DNA of 64,000 nt from JBCDKH01 sp964388485 (GCA_964388485.1 CAYMAS010000014.1:1-64000), one strand, 5' to 3'. Shown: positions 1 through 7,453, counted from the first letter of the stretch. Numbers and translations: made by a program. Notes: generated by a model from the letters alone, not told the origin.

Positions 1-243
1 CGCAGTCGGCCGTCGCCGGTCTGCGTGCTCGACGAAGTCGACGCCGCCCTCGACGAAGCGAACACTGAGCGCTTCGTCGCGGCCTTACGCGAGTTCACGG
101 CTGACAGCCAGTTCGTCGTCGTCACCCACGCCAAGCCGACCATGCGGGCGGCGGACGTTCTTTATGGCGTGACGATGCCGGAGCAAGGCGTGAGCAAGCG
201 AGTCGCGGTGACGTTCGACCGACACGGCGAGGCCGCTTTCTGA
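1..243 (+). CDS. smc: Chromosome segregation ATPase SMC, C-terminal fragment
   Basis: The window opens inside this gene; about 80 C-terminal codons remain, ending in TGA. Visible are the Walker B segment (VCVLDEVDAALDEAN) and the D-loop/H-loop region (FVVVTHAKPTM), followed by ADVLYGVTMPEQGVSK, all characteristic of the C-terminal ATPase head lobe of SMC. SMC dimers fold and tether DNA for chromosome segregation together with ScpA/ScpB. The N-terminal head, coiled coils and hinge lie upstream of the window. RecN or SbcC are less likely because the MPEQGVSK ending is typical of SMC. Confidence 0.9.
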   Translation, partial: RSRPSPVCVLDEVDAALDEANTERFVAALREFTADSQFVVVTHAKPTMRAADVLYGVTMPEQGVSKRVAVTFDRHGEAAF

Positions 244-254
244 TCGGCCGGAGG

Positions 255-583
255 AGAAACGCAAAGACGCGAAGAGGCGAAGTGGGAGCAAAGGCCAGAT
301 GAATGGAATGTGAGTCTGCTGCCTTCAGGCGCACCTCGCGCGGTCTGCCAGCGTGCCTTCGCGACCAAGTAGCTTAGCTGTTATACGGATTTTGCTTGGA
401 ACCTGCGCGATCTCCAACACGAGCCCCAAGCGTGAGCGAGGGGTTCTGACACCGTTCAACTTGCTCAGAACCCCTCGCTCACGCTCAGGGCTCGCATGGA
501 AGAAGCGCACGGTCCTTTCAGGATCCGTATTAACTACTCTCACCCTTTGCTCCGTCTTCGCCTCTTCACGTCTTCGCGTTTCT
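255..583. repeat. Outer inverted repeat filling the smc-valS intergenic region
   Basis: Arms at 255-282 and 556-583 are inverted copies of a 28-base unit beginning AGAAACGCAAAGACGCGAAG, with two mismatches. They enclose about 270 bp that contains a second, nested palindrome (420-494). The 371-bp gap 244-614 holds no convincing gene. The arrangement looks like a palindromic element into which another palindrome was inserted, or a long cruciform-forming region. The right arm ends 31 bp before the valS ATG, so it may lie in the valS leader. Confidence 0.75.
420..494. repeat. Inner palindromic element between smc and valS
   Basis: Arms at 420-449 and 465-494 are 30-base inverted copies with two mismatches around a 15-base spacer; the core reads AAGCGTGAGCGAGGGGTTCT. 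In RNA it would fold into one long hairpin. It has no T tract, so a REP-like element is more likely than an intrinsic terminator for smc, although it could still stabilise the smc 3' end. Confidence 0.75.
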
Positions 584-614
584 GCCCGAAGCACGACCAC
601 TACCCTGCCGATCC

Positions 615-3600
615 ATGAGCACGCAGGCGACGACGGAGCTTCCCCCGCGGTACGACGCGGCGGCGGTGCAGGCGGAGGTGGCTCGTGTCTGGGACGACGA
701 GCGGCTGTTCCATGCCGAGCCAACGGACGACGGCGAGCCGTTTTGCGTCGTGATTCCGCCGCCGAACGTGACGGCGAAGTTGCACCTGGGGCACGCGTTC
801 AACAACACGATCCAGGACATCCTGGTCCGCCACGCGCGAATGCAGGGCAAGAACGCCGTCTGGATCCCCGGCACGGATCATGCCGGCATCGCGACGCAGA
901 CGGTCGTCGAAAAGCGGCTTCTGCAGACCGAAGGCAAGCGGCGGACCGACTACACGCGGGACGAGTTCGTCGCCAAGGTGCAGGCGTGGAAGGACGAGTA
1001 CGAACAGGTCATCCTCGGCCAGCTCAAGGCGATGGGCTGCTCGTGCGACTACGAACGGACCGCCTTCACCATGGACGAACAGCGTTCCAAGGCTGTCCGC
1101 GAAGCCTTCTTCCGCCTCTTCAAAGATGGCCTGATCTACCGCGGCAAGCGGCTCGTCAACTGGGATCCGGCGACGCAGACGGCACTGGCGGATGACGAAG
1201 TCGAGAACGAGGAGATCGACGGGCACTTCTACTATCTGAAGTACCCGCTAGCCCAGAGCCGCGACCGTGAGGGAGCGCCACCAGCGACTTTCGATCACCC
1301 GCACGATCAAAATCCACCGGTGACGCTCCCTTACAGTCGCGGCTCTGGGCGATACATCACCGTCGCCACCACTCGCCCTGAGACGATGCTCGGCGACACT
1401 GCCGTCGCGATCAATCCGAAGGACCCGCGGGCCGGGGCGTTGCGGGGGATGAAGGTCGTGCTGCCGATCGTGGGGCGGGAGATCCCGATCGTGGAGGACG
1501 ACTACGTCGTCATGCCGGGGGACGAGGACGATCCGAAGGCGAAGTTCGCCACCGGCTTCCTGAAGGTCACGCCCGCGCACGACCCGAACGACTGGGACAT
1601 CGGCCAACGGCACGACCTCGAGGTCATCAACACGATGGCCCCGGATGCCAGCATCAGCGACGCCCACGGCTGGACGCCGGAGACGGAGGAGGCCAAAGAG
1701 TTCGTCGGCCTGAGCCGCGAGGCCGCCCGCGAGCGGGTCGTCGCCTGGTTCAAGGAGCACGGCCTCTTGGAGAAGGTCGTGCCGTACCGCCACAGCGTCG
1801 GCCACAGCTATCGCAGCCATGTGCCGGTCGAGCCGTACCTGAGCGACCAGTGGTACGTCGCGGTCCAGAAGCCGATCCCGTGGATGGAGGACGCCGGCGT
1901 GGTCGAGGGCACCGACGTCCCGGCGAACAGTCTGGCCGGACTCGCCCTAACAGCGCTCCCCCAGAGCCGCGACCGTGAGGGAGCGTCACCAGTGACGCCG
2001 GATCTCGCGCGCGATTTGGACGCACCGGAAGCGCTCCCTCACGGTCGCGGCTCTGGGACGGGCGTTCCCCTCGCGCATTTCATCACCTTCACCACCTACG
2101 GCACCCGGCTCCACGGCGCCGCCGCCGGCTCCATCGATCCCGCTCACAACCGCTTCGGCGACCCGATCCCACTCGGCAACAAGGACCTCGAAGCGAGTGC
2201 GGGTGCCAGAATGAAGTCGCCTCCCGTCGAGCTCGACGAGCCACGACGGCGGGCGGTTCGTGAGGCGATTCTTGAGGTGTGCGACTACCGCGGATGGTCG
2301 CTCGTGGCTCTGCATGTTCGAACGAGTCACGTGCACGTCATCGTCTCCGGCGCGGCCGAGCCGGAGCGGATGATGAACGACTTCAAGTCGTACGCGACCC
2401 GGCGTCTACGACACGGGAAACTGGTCGATGAGAGCGCGAAGGTCTGGACCCGTCACGGCAGCACGCGGTATTTGTGGCTCGAGCAAAGCGTCGTCGCCGC
2501 GGTGGATTACGTGGTCGACGAGCAGGGCGTGTTCCTTCCGCCAGGCCCCACCCAGAGCCGCGACCATCAGGGAGCGCCACCAACAACGCCGGATCTCGCG
2601 AGCGATCCGAACGCACCGGAAGCGCTTCCTCACGGTCGCGGCTCTGGGTCGAGCTACCTCGGCGACGACGTGCTGACGTTCGTGCCGGAGCGGTACGCCA
2701 AGACCTACCGCCAATGGAACGCCGCCCTCCGCGACTGGTGCATCAGTCGCCAACTCTGGTGGGGGCACCGGATCCCGGTGTGGTCGGTACAGCGTGAGGC
2801 GCACCTCCGCTGCGAAGTCGTCGTTCCAGAACTAGATGGAAGTGAAGAGGGAGATCTCTCTGAAGCCTCGTACTTTAGCGAAAACTGGCTTGCCGAGCAC
2901 CGTGCACGAAGGACCGGGTCTCACTCGTGGGAGGAGAACATCGTTCCACGGAACGACGAGAACACTTTGCAGGTTGAGGAGGAACTCGTTGACTCTGGGA
3001 AACAGCAAGACCCCGACGTCCTCGACACCTGGTTCTCCAGCGCCCTGTGGCCCATGAGCACCCTCGGCTGGCCGAACAAGACGCCGGAGTTGGAGCTGTG
3101 GAACCCGACGAGCGTCCTGTGCACCGCCCGCGAGATCATCACGCTGTGGGTCTCGCGGATGGTGATGTTCAATCGGTACATGCTGGCGCATCCGGACGAG
3201 GAGCGGGGAGCGAGGAGTGAGGAGCGAGGCGGAGATCAGACCTCCGACTCTGCCCCACGCCTCACTTCCCACTCCTCACTCCCCTTCAAAGACGTCTTCA
3301 TCCACGCCATGATCCAGGACGGGCACGGGCAGAAGATGTCGAAATCCCTCGGCAACGGCGTCGATCCGCTGGACATCATCGACTCGCACGGGGCCGATGC
3401 GATGCGGTTCACGCTGGCGGGGATGGCGACGCACACGCAGGACGTTCGGCTGCCGGTCGATTCGATCGATCCGCACACCGGCGAGACGTTCACGCCGCAA
3501 ACCTTCACCAACGCCAGCGGCTACGTCGTCGCCAAGCCGATCCAGGAGCACAATGGCAAGCAGTCCGTCAGCGGCTACGGCCTGGCGACCGGCGAGGCCA

Positions 3601-4574
3601 CCCCGAGCGACGACGTGCCTCTGGCCCGGAACACGAGCAGCAAGTTCGACCTCGGCCGGAACTTCTGCAACAAGTTGTGGAACGCGAGCCGGTTTGTGAT
3701 CGGAAGTCTAAGTAGGGTGGGCTTCAGCCCACCTCCGGATGCAGTAGGTGATGATGCGGATGGTGGGCTGAAGCCCACCCTACTGGATCGCTGGATCCTC
3801 TCGCGTCTCTCGCAGACCGTGCAAGCCTGCGACGAAGCCATCGCCGACTACCGCTTCGACCGCTACACCACCGCCCTCTACGACTTCTTCTGGCGAGACT
3901 TCTGCGACTGGTACGTCGAGTCGACCAAGCCGCGAACGAAGGCTGACGATCCGACGGCCAAGCAGGTCCTGGCCACTTGTCTCGACTGGTCGCTGCGGCT
4001 GCTGCACCCGGCGGTGCCGTTCGCGACGGAGCGGCTGTGGTGGTCGCTCAACGAGGCCGCACCGGAGCGGGGCATCGGCGACTTCAAGTGTGAGCCGAAC
4101 GAGCGGCTTATTAAGGCGAAGTGGCCGACGGATCTGCCGGCGACGGACGAGGCGGCGATCACGCAGGTCGATCGGCTGCGGGATTTCGTCCTCGCCGTGC
4201 GGCAGTTGCGGGCGGACCACAAGGTCGAGCCGCGGCGGACGGTGCCGGTGTGCCTGCGTGGCGTCGAGCTGTCGGCCGATGAAGGGCAGGCGCTGGAAAC
4301 ATGGGCCAATGCCGAGCTCGTCGACGAGGCGACGGCATCGACGGCCGCGGCGTCGGCAAAAGTGGGCGACGTCGACATCCTCGTCGGCGGCATCATCGAC
4401 AAAGCCGCCGACGCCGCACGCCACGACAAGGAACGGGCCGCCCTCGAAAAGCAGGTCAAGGCCCTCAAGGGTCGACTCGCGAACAAGGGCTACACCGACA
4501 AAGCCCCGCCGCACCTCGTCCAGGAGACTCGCGACCAACTCGCCGCTGCGGAGGAGCAGTTGGCGGCGTTGTAA
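615..4574 (+). CDS. valS: Valyl-tRNA synthetase with in-frame palindromic and RAYT-domain insertions
   Basis: Class I synthetase that charges tRNA-Val. The HIGH signature (HLGH, residues 57-60) follows PPPNVTAK; KMSKS lies at 907-911; the editing-domain stretch ITVATTRPETMLGDTAV, RDWCISRQLWWGHRIPVW, and a C-terminal coiled-coil arm are all present. The length is 1319 residues, against roughly 860-950 usually. The excess sits in discrete blocks made of palindromic DNA: about residues 213-245, 449-678 (two palindromes around a Y1 transposase domain), 862-890 and 1033-1057. The frame stays open throughout and host motifs resume after each block. The blocks fall between conserved segments, probably in surface loops. 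The ATG follows an intergenic repeat with no clear Shine-Dalgarno. The stop lies 9 bp before the next gene, suggesting co-transcription. No second valS is visible here. Confidence 0.95.
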   Translation: MSTQATTELPPRYDAAAVQAEVARVWDDERLFHAEPTDDGEPFCVVIPPPNVTAKLHLGHAFNNTIQDILVRHARMQGKNAVWIPGTDHAGIATQTVVEKRLLQTEGKRRTDYTRDEFVAKVQAWKDEYEQVILGQLKAMGCSCDYERTAFTMDEQRSKAVREAFFRLFKDGLIYRGKRLVNWDPATQTALADDEVENEEIDGHFYYLKYPLAQSRDREGAPPATFDHPHDQNPPVTLPYSRGSGRYITVATTRPETMLGDTAVAINPKDPRAGALRGMKVVLPIVGREIPIVEDDYVVMPGDEDDPKAKFATGFLKVTPAHDPNDWDIGQRHDLEVINTMAPDASISDAHGWTPETEEAKEFVGLSREAARERVVAWFKEHGLLEKVVPYRHSVGHSYRSHVPVEPYLSDQWYVAVQKPIPWMEDAGVVEGTDVPANSLAGLALTALPQSRDREGASPVTPDLARDLDAPEALPHGRGSGTGVPLAHFITFTTYGTRLHGAAAGSIDPAHNRFGDPIPLGNKDLEASAGARMKSPPVELDEPRRRAVREAILEVCDYRGWSLVALHVRTSHVHVIVSGAAEPERMMNDFKSYATRRLRHGKLVDESAKVWTRHGSTRYLWLEQSVVAAVDYVVDEQGVFLPPGPTQSRDHQGAPPTTPDLASDPNAPEALPHGRGSGSSYLGDDVLTFVPERYAKTYRQWNAALRDWCISRQLWWGHRIPVWSVQREAHLRCEVVVPELDGSEEGDLSEASYFSENWLAEHRARRTGSHSWEENIVPRNDENTLQVEEELVDSGKQQDPDVLDTWFSSALWPMSTLGWPNKTPELELWNPTSVLCTAREIITLWVSRMVMFNRYMLAHPDEERGARSEERGGDQTSDSAPRLTSHSSLPFKDVFIHAMIQDGHGQKMSKSLGNGVDPLDIIDSHGADAMRFTLAGMATHTQDVRLPVDSIDPHTGETFTPQTFTNASGYVVAKPIQEHNGKQSVSGYGLATGEATPSDDVPLARNTSSKFDLGRNFCNKLWNASRFVIGSLSRVGFSPPPDAVGDDADGGLKPTLLDRWILSRLSQTVQACDEAIADYRFDRYTTALYDFFWRDFCDWYVESTKPRTKADDPTAKQVLATCLDWSLRLLHPAVPFATERLWWSLNEAAPERGIGDFKCEPNERLIKAKWPTDLPATDEAAITQVDRLRDFVLAVRQLRADHKVEPRRTVPVCLRGVELSADEGQALETWANAELVDEATASTAAASAKVGDVDILVGGIIDKAADAARHDKERAALEKQVKALKGRLANKGYTDKAPPHLVQETRDQLAAAEEQLAAL
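1252..1349. repeat. 98-bp palindromic element, family A, copy 1 (inside valS)
   Basis: Begins CCCAGAGCCGCGACCGTGAG and ends with its near-complement GTCGCGGCTCTGGG. It is translated in the valS frame with the start QSRDREGA and the end SRGSG, placed between KYPLA and RYITVATTRPE of the synthetase. It has the same length by my count and the same reading frame as the two other copies in this gene. Confidence 0.9.
1960..2057. repeat. 98-bp palindromic element, family A, copy 2 (left border of RAYT block)
   Basis: Same ends as copy 1, translated as QSRDREGA at the start and ALPHGRGSG at the end. Its internal part is close to copy 3 (both contain PDLA and DAPEALPHGRGSG or NAPEALPHGRGSG) and differs more from copy 1. 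This suggests that copies 2 and 3 arrived together with the transposase domain between them. Confidence 0.9.
2551..2648. repeat. 98-bp palindromic element, family A, copy 3 (right border of RAYT block)
   Basis: Starts CCCAGAGCCGCGACCATCAG and ends GTCGCGGCTCTGGG; translated as QSRDHQGA at the start and ALPHGRGSG at the end. The synthetase resumes immediately after it with YLGDDVLTFVPERYAKTY. The complementary strand also encodes a SRDP...LPHGRGSG-like peptide, so the element is open in both orientations. Confidence 0.9.
3198..3284. repeat. GA-rich inverted repeat, family B, inside valS
   Basis: The left arm 3205-3231 (GGGGAGCGAGGAGTGAGG core) and right arm 3258-3284 are inverted copies with about four mismatches in 27. 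It is translated as an Arg/Glu/Ser-rich insert (EERGARSEERGG) just before LPFKDVFIHAMIQDGHGQKMSKS. The same GAGGAGCGAGGAGCG unit brackets the S23 gene near 50.9-51.3 kb, so this may be a gene-less miniature of that element. Confidence 0.8.
3711..3784. repeat. Perfect 23-bp inverted repeat, family C, inside valS
   Basis: Arms at 3711-3733 and 3762-3784 are exact inverted copies beginning AGTAGGGTGGGCTTCAGCCC; each arm can also fold on itself. Translated in frame as SRVGFSPPPDAV...GGLKPTLLDRW, between the NASRFVIGS and LDRWILSRL motifs of the synthetase. A related element starting GTAGGGT lies at 45091-45166. Confidence 0.9.
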
Positions 4575-4583
4575 ACTATCGGC

Positions 4584-5954
4584 GTGACCCACACCCTCGC
4601 CATTGATGTGGGCTCGTCGTCCGTCAAGGCGGCGGTTCTCGACGGCACCGACATCGTCGGCCGCGTCGCCAGTTGCGTCTTCGAGACCGACCGGGACGGT
4701 GTCAAGGTCGAGGTGCCGGCGGAGCGGATCGATCAAGCCGTCCGTGAGGCGGTCGTGCAGCTCGACACCACCACCTGCCGCCGTGTCGGTCTGACGGCGA
4801 TGGCCCCGGCGTGGCTCGCGATGGATGGTGCGGGCAACGCCATCACGCCGATCGTCACGCACCAGGATCGGCGGAGCGGTCGAGAAGCCGCAGAGATCGA
4901 GCAGGCCATCGGCCGCGACGGGCACCTGCGTCTGACCGGCAATCGCCCGACGCCCGGAGGCATCAGCTCGACCACCACGCTCTGGTTCGCCCGGCATAGC
5001 GACGTTCTCCAGCGGGCGGCGACGGTTGGACACCTGCCGACCTACTTGATGCAGAAGCTGACCGGGCGGCGTGTGGTCGACCCGAGCAACGCGGGGTTTA
5101 TGGGCTTGCTCGATCTCGAGACCTCTCTTGGAGCGGCGGAGCTCGCTCCGCCTACGAATTTCGAGCGAGTCCAGCAACGCGGAGCAAGCTCCGCCGCTCC
5201 AAGAGATGCCGTAGGTGGAACTTCCTTGCGGTGGTCGAGTCGTCTGACGTCTCTGACGCATTTGCGTGACGATCAACTTCCATCGATCATCGACGCCGCG
5301 GACGTGGTCGGTGAGACGCGAGCCAACGACCTCAACATCCCCGTCGGCGTGCCGATGTTCGGCGGGTACGTCGATGGCAGCGGACCGTTGCTCGTCGCTG
5401 GGGCGACGCCCCGGCAGTTGATCCATTCGGGAGGTTCGACGGACGTCTTGGCGGTGTGCGTGGAAAAGCCGCGGGCGCGGGCGGGGTTGCTGTGTCGGCC
5501 GCTGGGGACGCGTGGGCTGTGGGTGCTGGCGGCGACGCAGGCGGCGGGTGGTGCGGGCTTGGCTTGGGCGAGGCAGACGCTCTTTCGCGAACTGGACGAT
5601 GCGGCCTTCGACGCGGCGGTGACGGAGGCGAGCGAGCGGGAGACGTCGGTGGCCTTTCGGCCTCACCTGGCGGGCGATCGACAGTCGGTCGATCAGCCGA
5701 CCGGCGGGTTCGAGGGATTGACGTTGTCGACGACGCGGGACGACTTGCTGGCGGCGGTCGTGCAGGCGCTGGTGGCGGATCATCGCCGGCGGCTGAATCG
5801 GCTGCTGGCGGCGGCGGGCGAGGTGGATCGCCGTGTCATCACGACCGGCGGCGGCGGGGTGCTGCCGGGGTTGATGCGAGCGAATTGGCCGGAGGGCGAT
5901 TGGGCGTTTGGGGAGGTGGAGCAGGGGACACTGCGCGGCCTCGGTGCCTTGTAA
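4584..5954 (+). CDS. FGGY-family carbohydrate kinase (xylulokinase-like)
   Basis: 456 residues; the GTG start lies 9 bp after valS. N-terminal AIDVGSSSVKAAVLDG matches the phosphate-binding strand of FGGY/ASKHA sugar kinases. HQDRRSGREA resembles the substrate-binding segment, and the C-terminal part carries GGYVDGSGPLL and STDVLAV, typical of xylulokinase-type enzymes that phosphorylate ketoses or polyols with ATP. The exact sugar is not readable. The convergent neighbour is an enolase-superfamily enzyme, which fits a sugar or sugar-acid context. An 81-bp palindrome (5125-5205) is inserted in frame at about residues 181-208, giving LGAAELAPP...RGASSAAPRD in a region that is otherwise a conserved lobe. 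Confidence 0.85.
   Translation: MTHTLAIDVGSSSVKAAVLDGTDIVGRVASCVFETDRDGVKVEVPAERIDQAVREAVVQLDTTTCRRVGLTAMAPAWLAMDGAGNAITPIVTHQDRRSGREAAEIEQAIGRDGHLRLTGNRPTPGGISSTTTLWFARHSDVLQRAATVGHLPTYLMQKLTGRRVVDPSNAGFMGLLDLETSLGAAELAPPTNFERVQQRGASSAAPRDAVGGTSLRWSSRLTSLTHLRDDQLPSIIDAADVVGETRANDLNIPVGVPMFGGYVDGSGPLLVAGATPRQLIHSGGSTDVLAVCVEKPRARAGLLCRPLGTRGLWVLAATQAAGGAGLAWARQTLFRELDDAAFDAAVTEASERETSVAFRPHLAGDRQSVDQPTGGFEGLTLSTTRDDLLAAVVQALVADHRRRLNRLLAAAGEVDRRVITTGGGGVLPGLMRANWPEGDWAFGEVEQGTLRGLGAL
5125..5205. repeat. Palindromic element, family D, inside the FGGY kinase
   Basis: Arms 5125-5151 and 5179-5205 are 27-base inverted copies with one mismatch (core TTGGAGCGGCGGAGCT). By these borders the element is 81 bp, exactly 27 codons, and it keeps the kinase open. 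It differs in sequence from the families found in valS. Confidence 0.85.
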
Positions 5955-6078
5955 CGCAATCGTCCAGAAAGTGATCGCCCCCTGTACGTCGGCGAGCGAA
6001 TCCTTAACTCGACGTGGACGTCGCCGGAAGGTAGAGGAATAAAAAGTGCACCGTTATGACCGCCGCCGCGAGGGGTTG

Positions 6079-6172
6079 CGCGCTCCACGTGGAGCGCGTT
6101 ATTGGTGCGACCCTCCCTGGCCAAGGCCAATCGACGTTTTTCAGGTCGTTGACGCGCTCCACGCGGAGCGCG
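6079..6172. repeat. Pair of GCTCCACGTGGAGC-type palindromes in a convergent intergenic region
   Basis: The 301-bp gap 5955-6255 separates two convergent genes and holds no gene. It contains a perfect 20-bp palindrome at 6079-6098 centred on CACGTG, and a one-mismatch copy at 6153-6172 (CACGCG core). The same 14-base core recurs at 39648, 40901, 42232 and 42298, and in degenerate form near 6811. It may serve as a bidirectional terminator, a protein-binding site or a small REP; no T tract follows. Confidence 0.7.
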
Positions 6173-6255
6173 CGTCGCCGCGGCGACTTCCAAGCAGATC
6201 TTTGGCGGCCGCCGAGGCGCAGCGCGGGTTAGCGACTCGACCGTCGGAAGCTGCA

Positions 6256-7383
6256 TCAGGCGACGACTTCCGCGGTGGCGACGAGGGTCGGGTCGTAGTC
6301 GAGGCCCAAGCCGGGGCCGGTCGGGACCGCGACCTTGCCGTCTTGGATCGTCAGCCGAGGCGTGTACCAGTCGGCGTCCGTTTCCGGGTGGACGCTCCAC
6401 TCGTGGAAGTCGGCGACGTCGCGGATGAGCGACGCAGCGTGGACGAGGCCGATCGCCTCCGGGCCGCTCTTAGGCGAGTGCGGAGCGACCGGCAGGCCGT
6501 GCTGATTAGCGTGTTCGGCGACGGCGAGCAGTCGCCCCAGGCCGCCGACGTAGTTGGCGTCGGGCTGGATGAGATCGACCACGCGGTCCTCGATGATCTG
6601 TCTCAGGGTCGGCCACGCGTGATCCTGCTCGGCACCGGCAATCGGCAAGATCCCGGCGGCGGTGACTTCCTGGGTCGCGGCGAGATCGTCAAAGGGACAA
6701 GGCTCTTCGAAGATCGCGATTCCGTGGTCGGCCAGCATCGTCGCGACCTCGATGGCGGCCGGTGCGTCGTAGCTGCCGTTGGCGTCGGCCCAGATGGTGA
6801 CATCGGAAAATGCTCCACGTAGAGCGCGCGTGACGGCTTCGCTGCGACCCGGTGCGGCGTCGGCGTTGTGGCTCATGCGACCACCGACCTTGTACTTGAT
6901 CGCGTGGGCACCGGTTGCCTCGATACGTGGTGCGAACAGGGCGACCTCTTCGTCCGCTGACGTGTGGCGACCCGTGTGGCTGAGGTAGATGTCGACTGCA
7001 TCACGTCGCCTGCCGCCGGCAAGGTCGCCGACGCTTCGGCGGAGCTTCCGGCCGAGCAGGTCGAGGCAGGCGAGTTCGACGGCACTGATGCACGATCGGC
7101 TGACGAGGCCGAGCTTGTAGTTGCTCTTGTGCCGCCACAATTCGTGGCACAGGTCGCGGAGCTTGGTCACATCTCGGCCGACGACGGCGGGTGCGACCTG
7201 CTGCGTGAAAACGGGCCACAAGACGTTCATCCGACTCGTCGCGGCGACGATGCCGGTGTCACCGTCGGCGTCGGTGATGCGGACGAGCCACGCGTGCGGC
7301 GTCCTGAGGAGGTCGACCTCGCGAGCGATGACGGGTGCGTCGAAGTGCGGGCTCAGGTCATCGAGCGAGGTCACCGGAAGCAT
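6256..7383 (-). CDS. Mandelate racemase/muconate lactonizing enzyme family protein
   Basis: 375 residues, full length for the enolase superfamily. Catalytic positions are recognisable: KYK at 163-165 on the second barrel strand, Asp200 (WADANGSY), Glu226/227 (IFEEP) and Glu252 (AGAEQDH) as probable Mg2+ ligands, and a C-terminal His302 (PHSPKSG). These enzymes abstract a proton alpha to a carboxylate, as racemases, cycloisomerases or sugar-acid dehydratases. The KxK plus C-terminal His pattern would suit a dehydratase or epimerase, but the substrate cannot be assigned. Starts with ATG; it converges on the FGGY kinase and is followed by small palindromes. Confidence 0.85.
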   Translation of the reverse strand: MLPVTSLDDLSPHFDAPVIAREVDLLRTPHAWLVRITDADGDTGIVAATSRMNVLWPVFTQQVAPAVVGRDVTKLRDLCHELWRHKSNYKLGLVSRSCISAVELACLDLLGRKLRRSVGDLAGGRRRDAVDIYLSHTGRHTSADEEVALFAPRIEATGAHAIKYKVGGRMSHNADAAPGRSEAVTRALRGAFSDVTIWADANGSYDAPAAIEVATMLADHGIAIFEEPCPFDDLAATQEVTAAGILPIAGAEQDHAWPTLRQIIEDRVVDLIQPDANYVGGLGRLLAVAEHANQHGLPVAPHSPKSGPEAIGLVHAASLIRDVADFHEWSVHPETDADWYTPRLTIQDGKVAVPTGPGLGLDYDPTLVATAEVVA

Positions 7384-7410
7384 GGATCAACCTAGGCGTT
7401 CGTCGCTCTT

Positions 7411-7437
7411 CGACGCGTCGCAAGCGACGCCGCTCCC
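7411..7437. repeat. Single arm of palindrome family E
   Basis: CGACGCGTCGCAAGCGACGC, followed by CGCTCC, repeats one arm of the inverted repeats at 16807-16915 and 45905-45991. No clear opposite arm is present nearby, so this is a decayed or half element between the pnp terminator and the enolase-family gene. Confidence 0.6.
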
Positions 7438-7453
7438 TTCGATCAAATAGCGG

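Larger units (their letters stand above)
1960..2648 (+). mobile_element. REP-RAYT-REP unit embedded in frame in valS
   Basis: Two 98-bp palindromes (1960-2057 and 2551-2648) bracket about 493 bp encoding a Y1-family (HUH, IS200/REP-associated) transposase domain, residues about 482-646 of the valS product. Seen: AHFITFTTYGTRLHG (typical start of this family), the HUH motif as HVH at residues 572-574, KSYATRRL, and a candidate catalytic tyrosine Y632 in VDYVVDEQG. The domain has neither its own start codon (VPLAHF occupies the place of an expected Met-PLAHF) nor its own stop; it reads into and out of the synthetase in one frame. RAYTs are known single-copy transposase relatives associated with REP palindromes. 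Whether the domain is active or is processed out of the protein cannot be told from sequence. Confidence 0.88.

Noticed and set aside
2058..2550. Independent transposase gene interrupting and inactivating valS
   Set aside because: No start or stop of its own is present and the valS frame continues; the conserved C-terminal half of ValS including KMSKS is intact, so an in-frame domain fits better than a pseudogene.
3780..5783. 667-codon open frame antisense to valS and the FGGY kinase
   Set aside because: It crosses two well-supported genes on the other strand and has a low-complexity Arg-rich translation; shadow of GC-rich coding.
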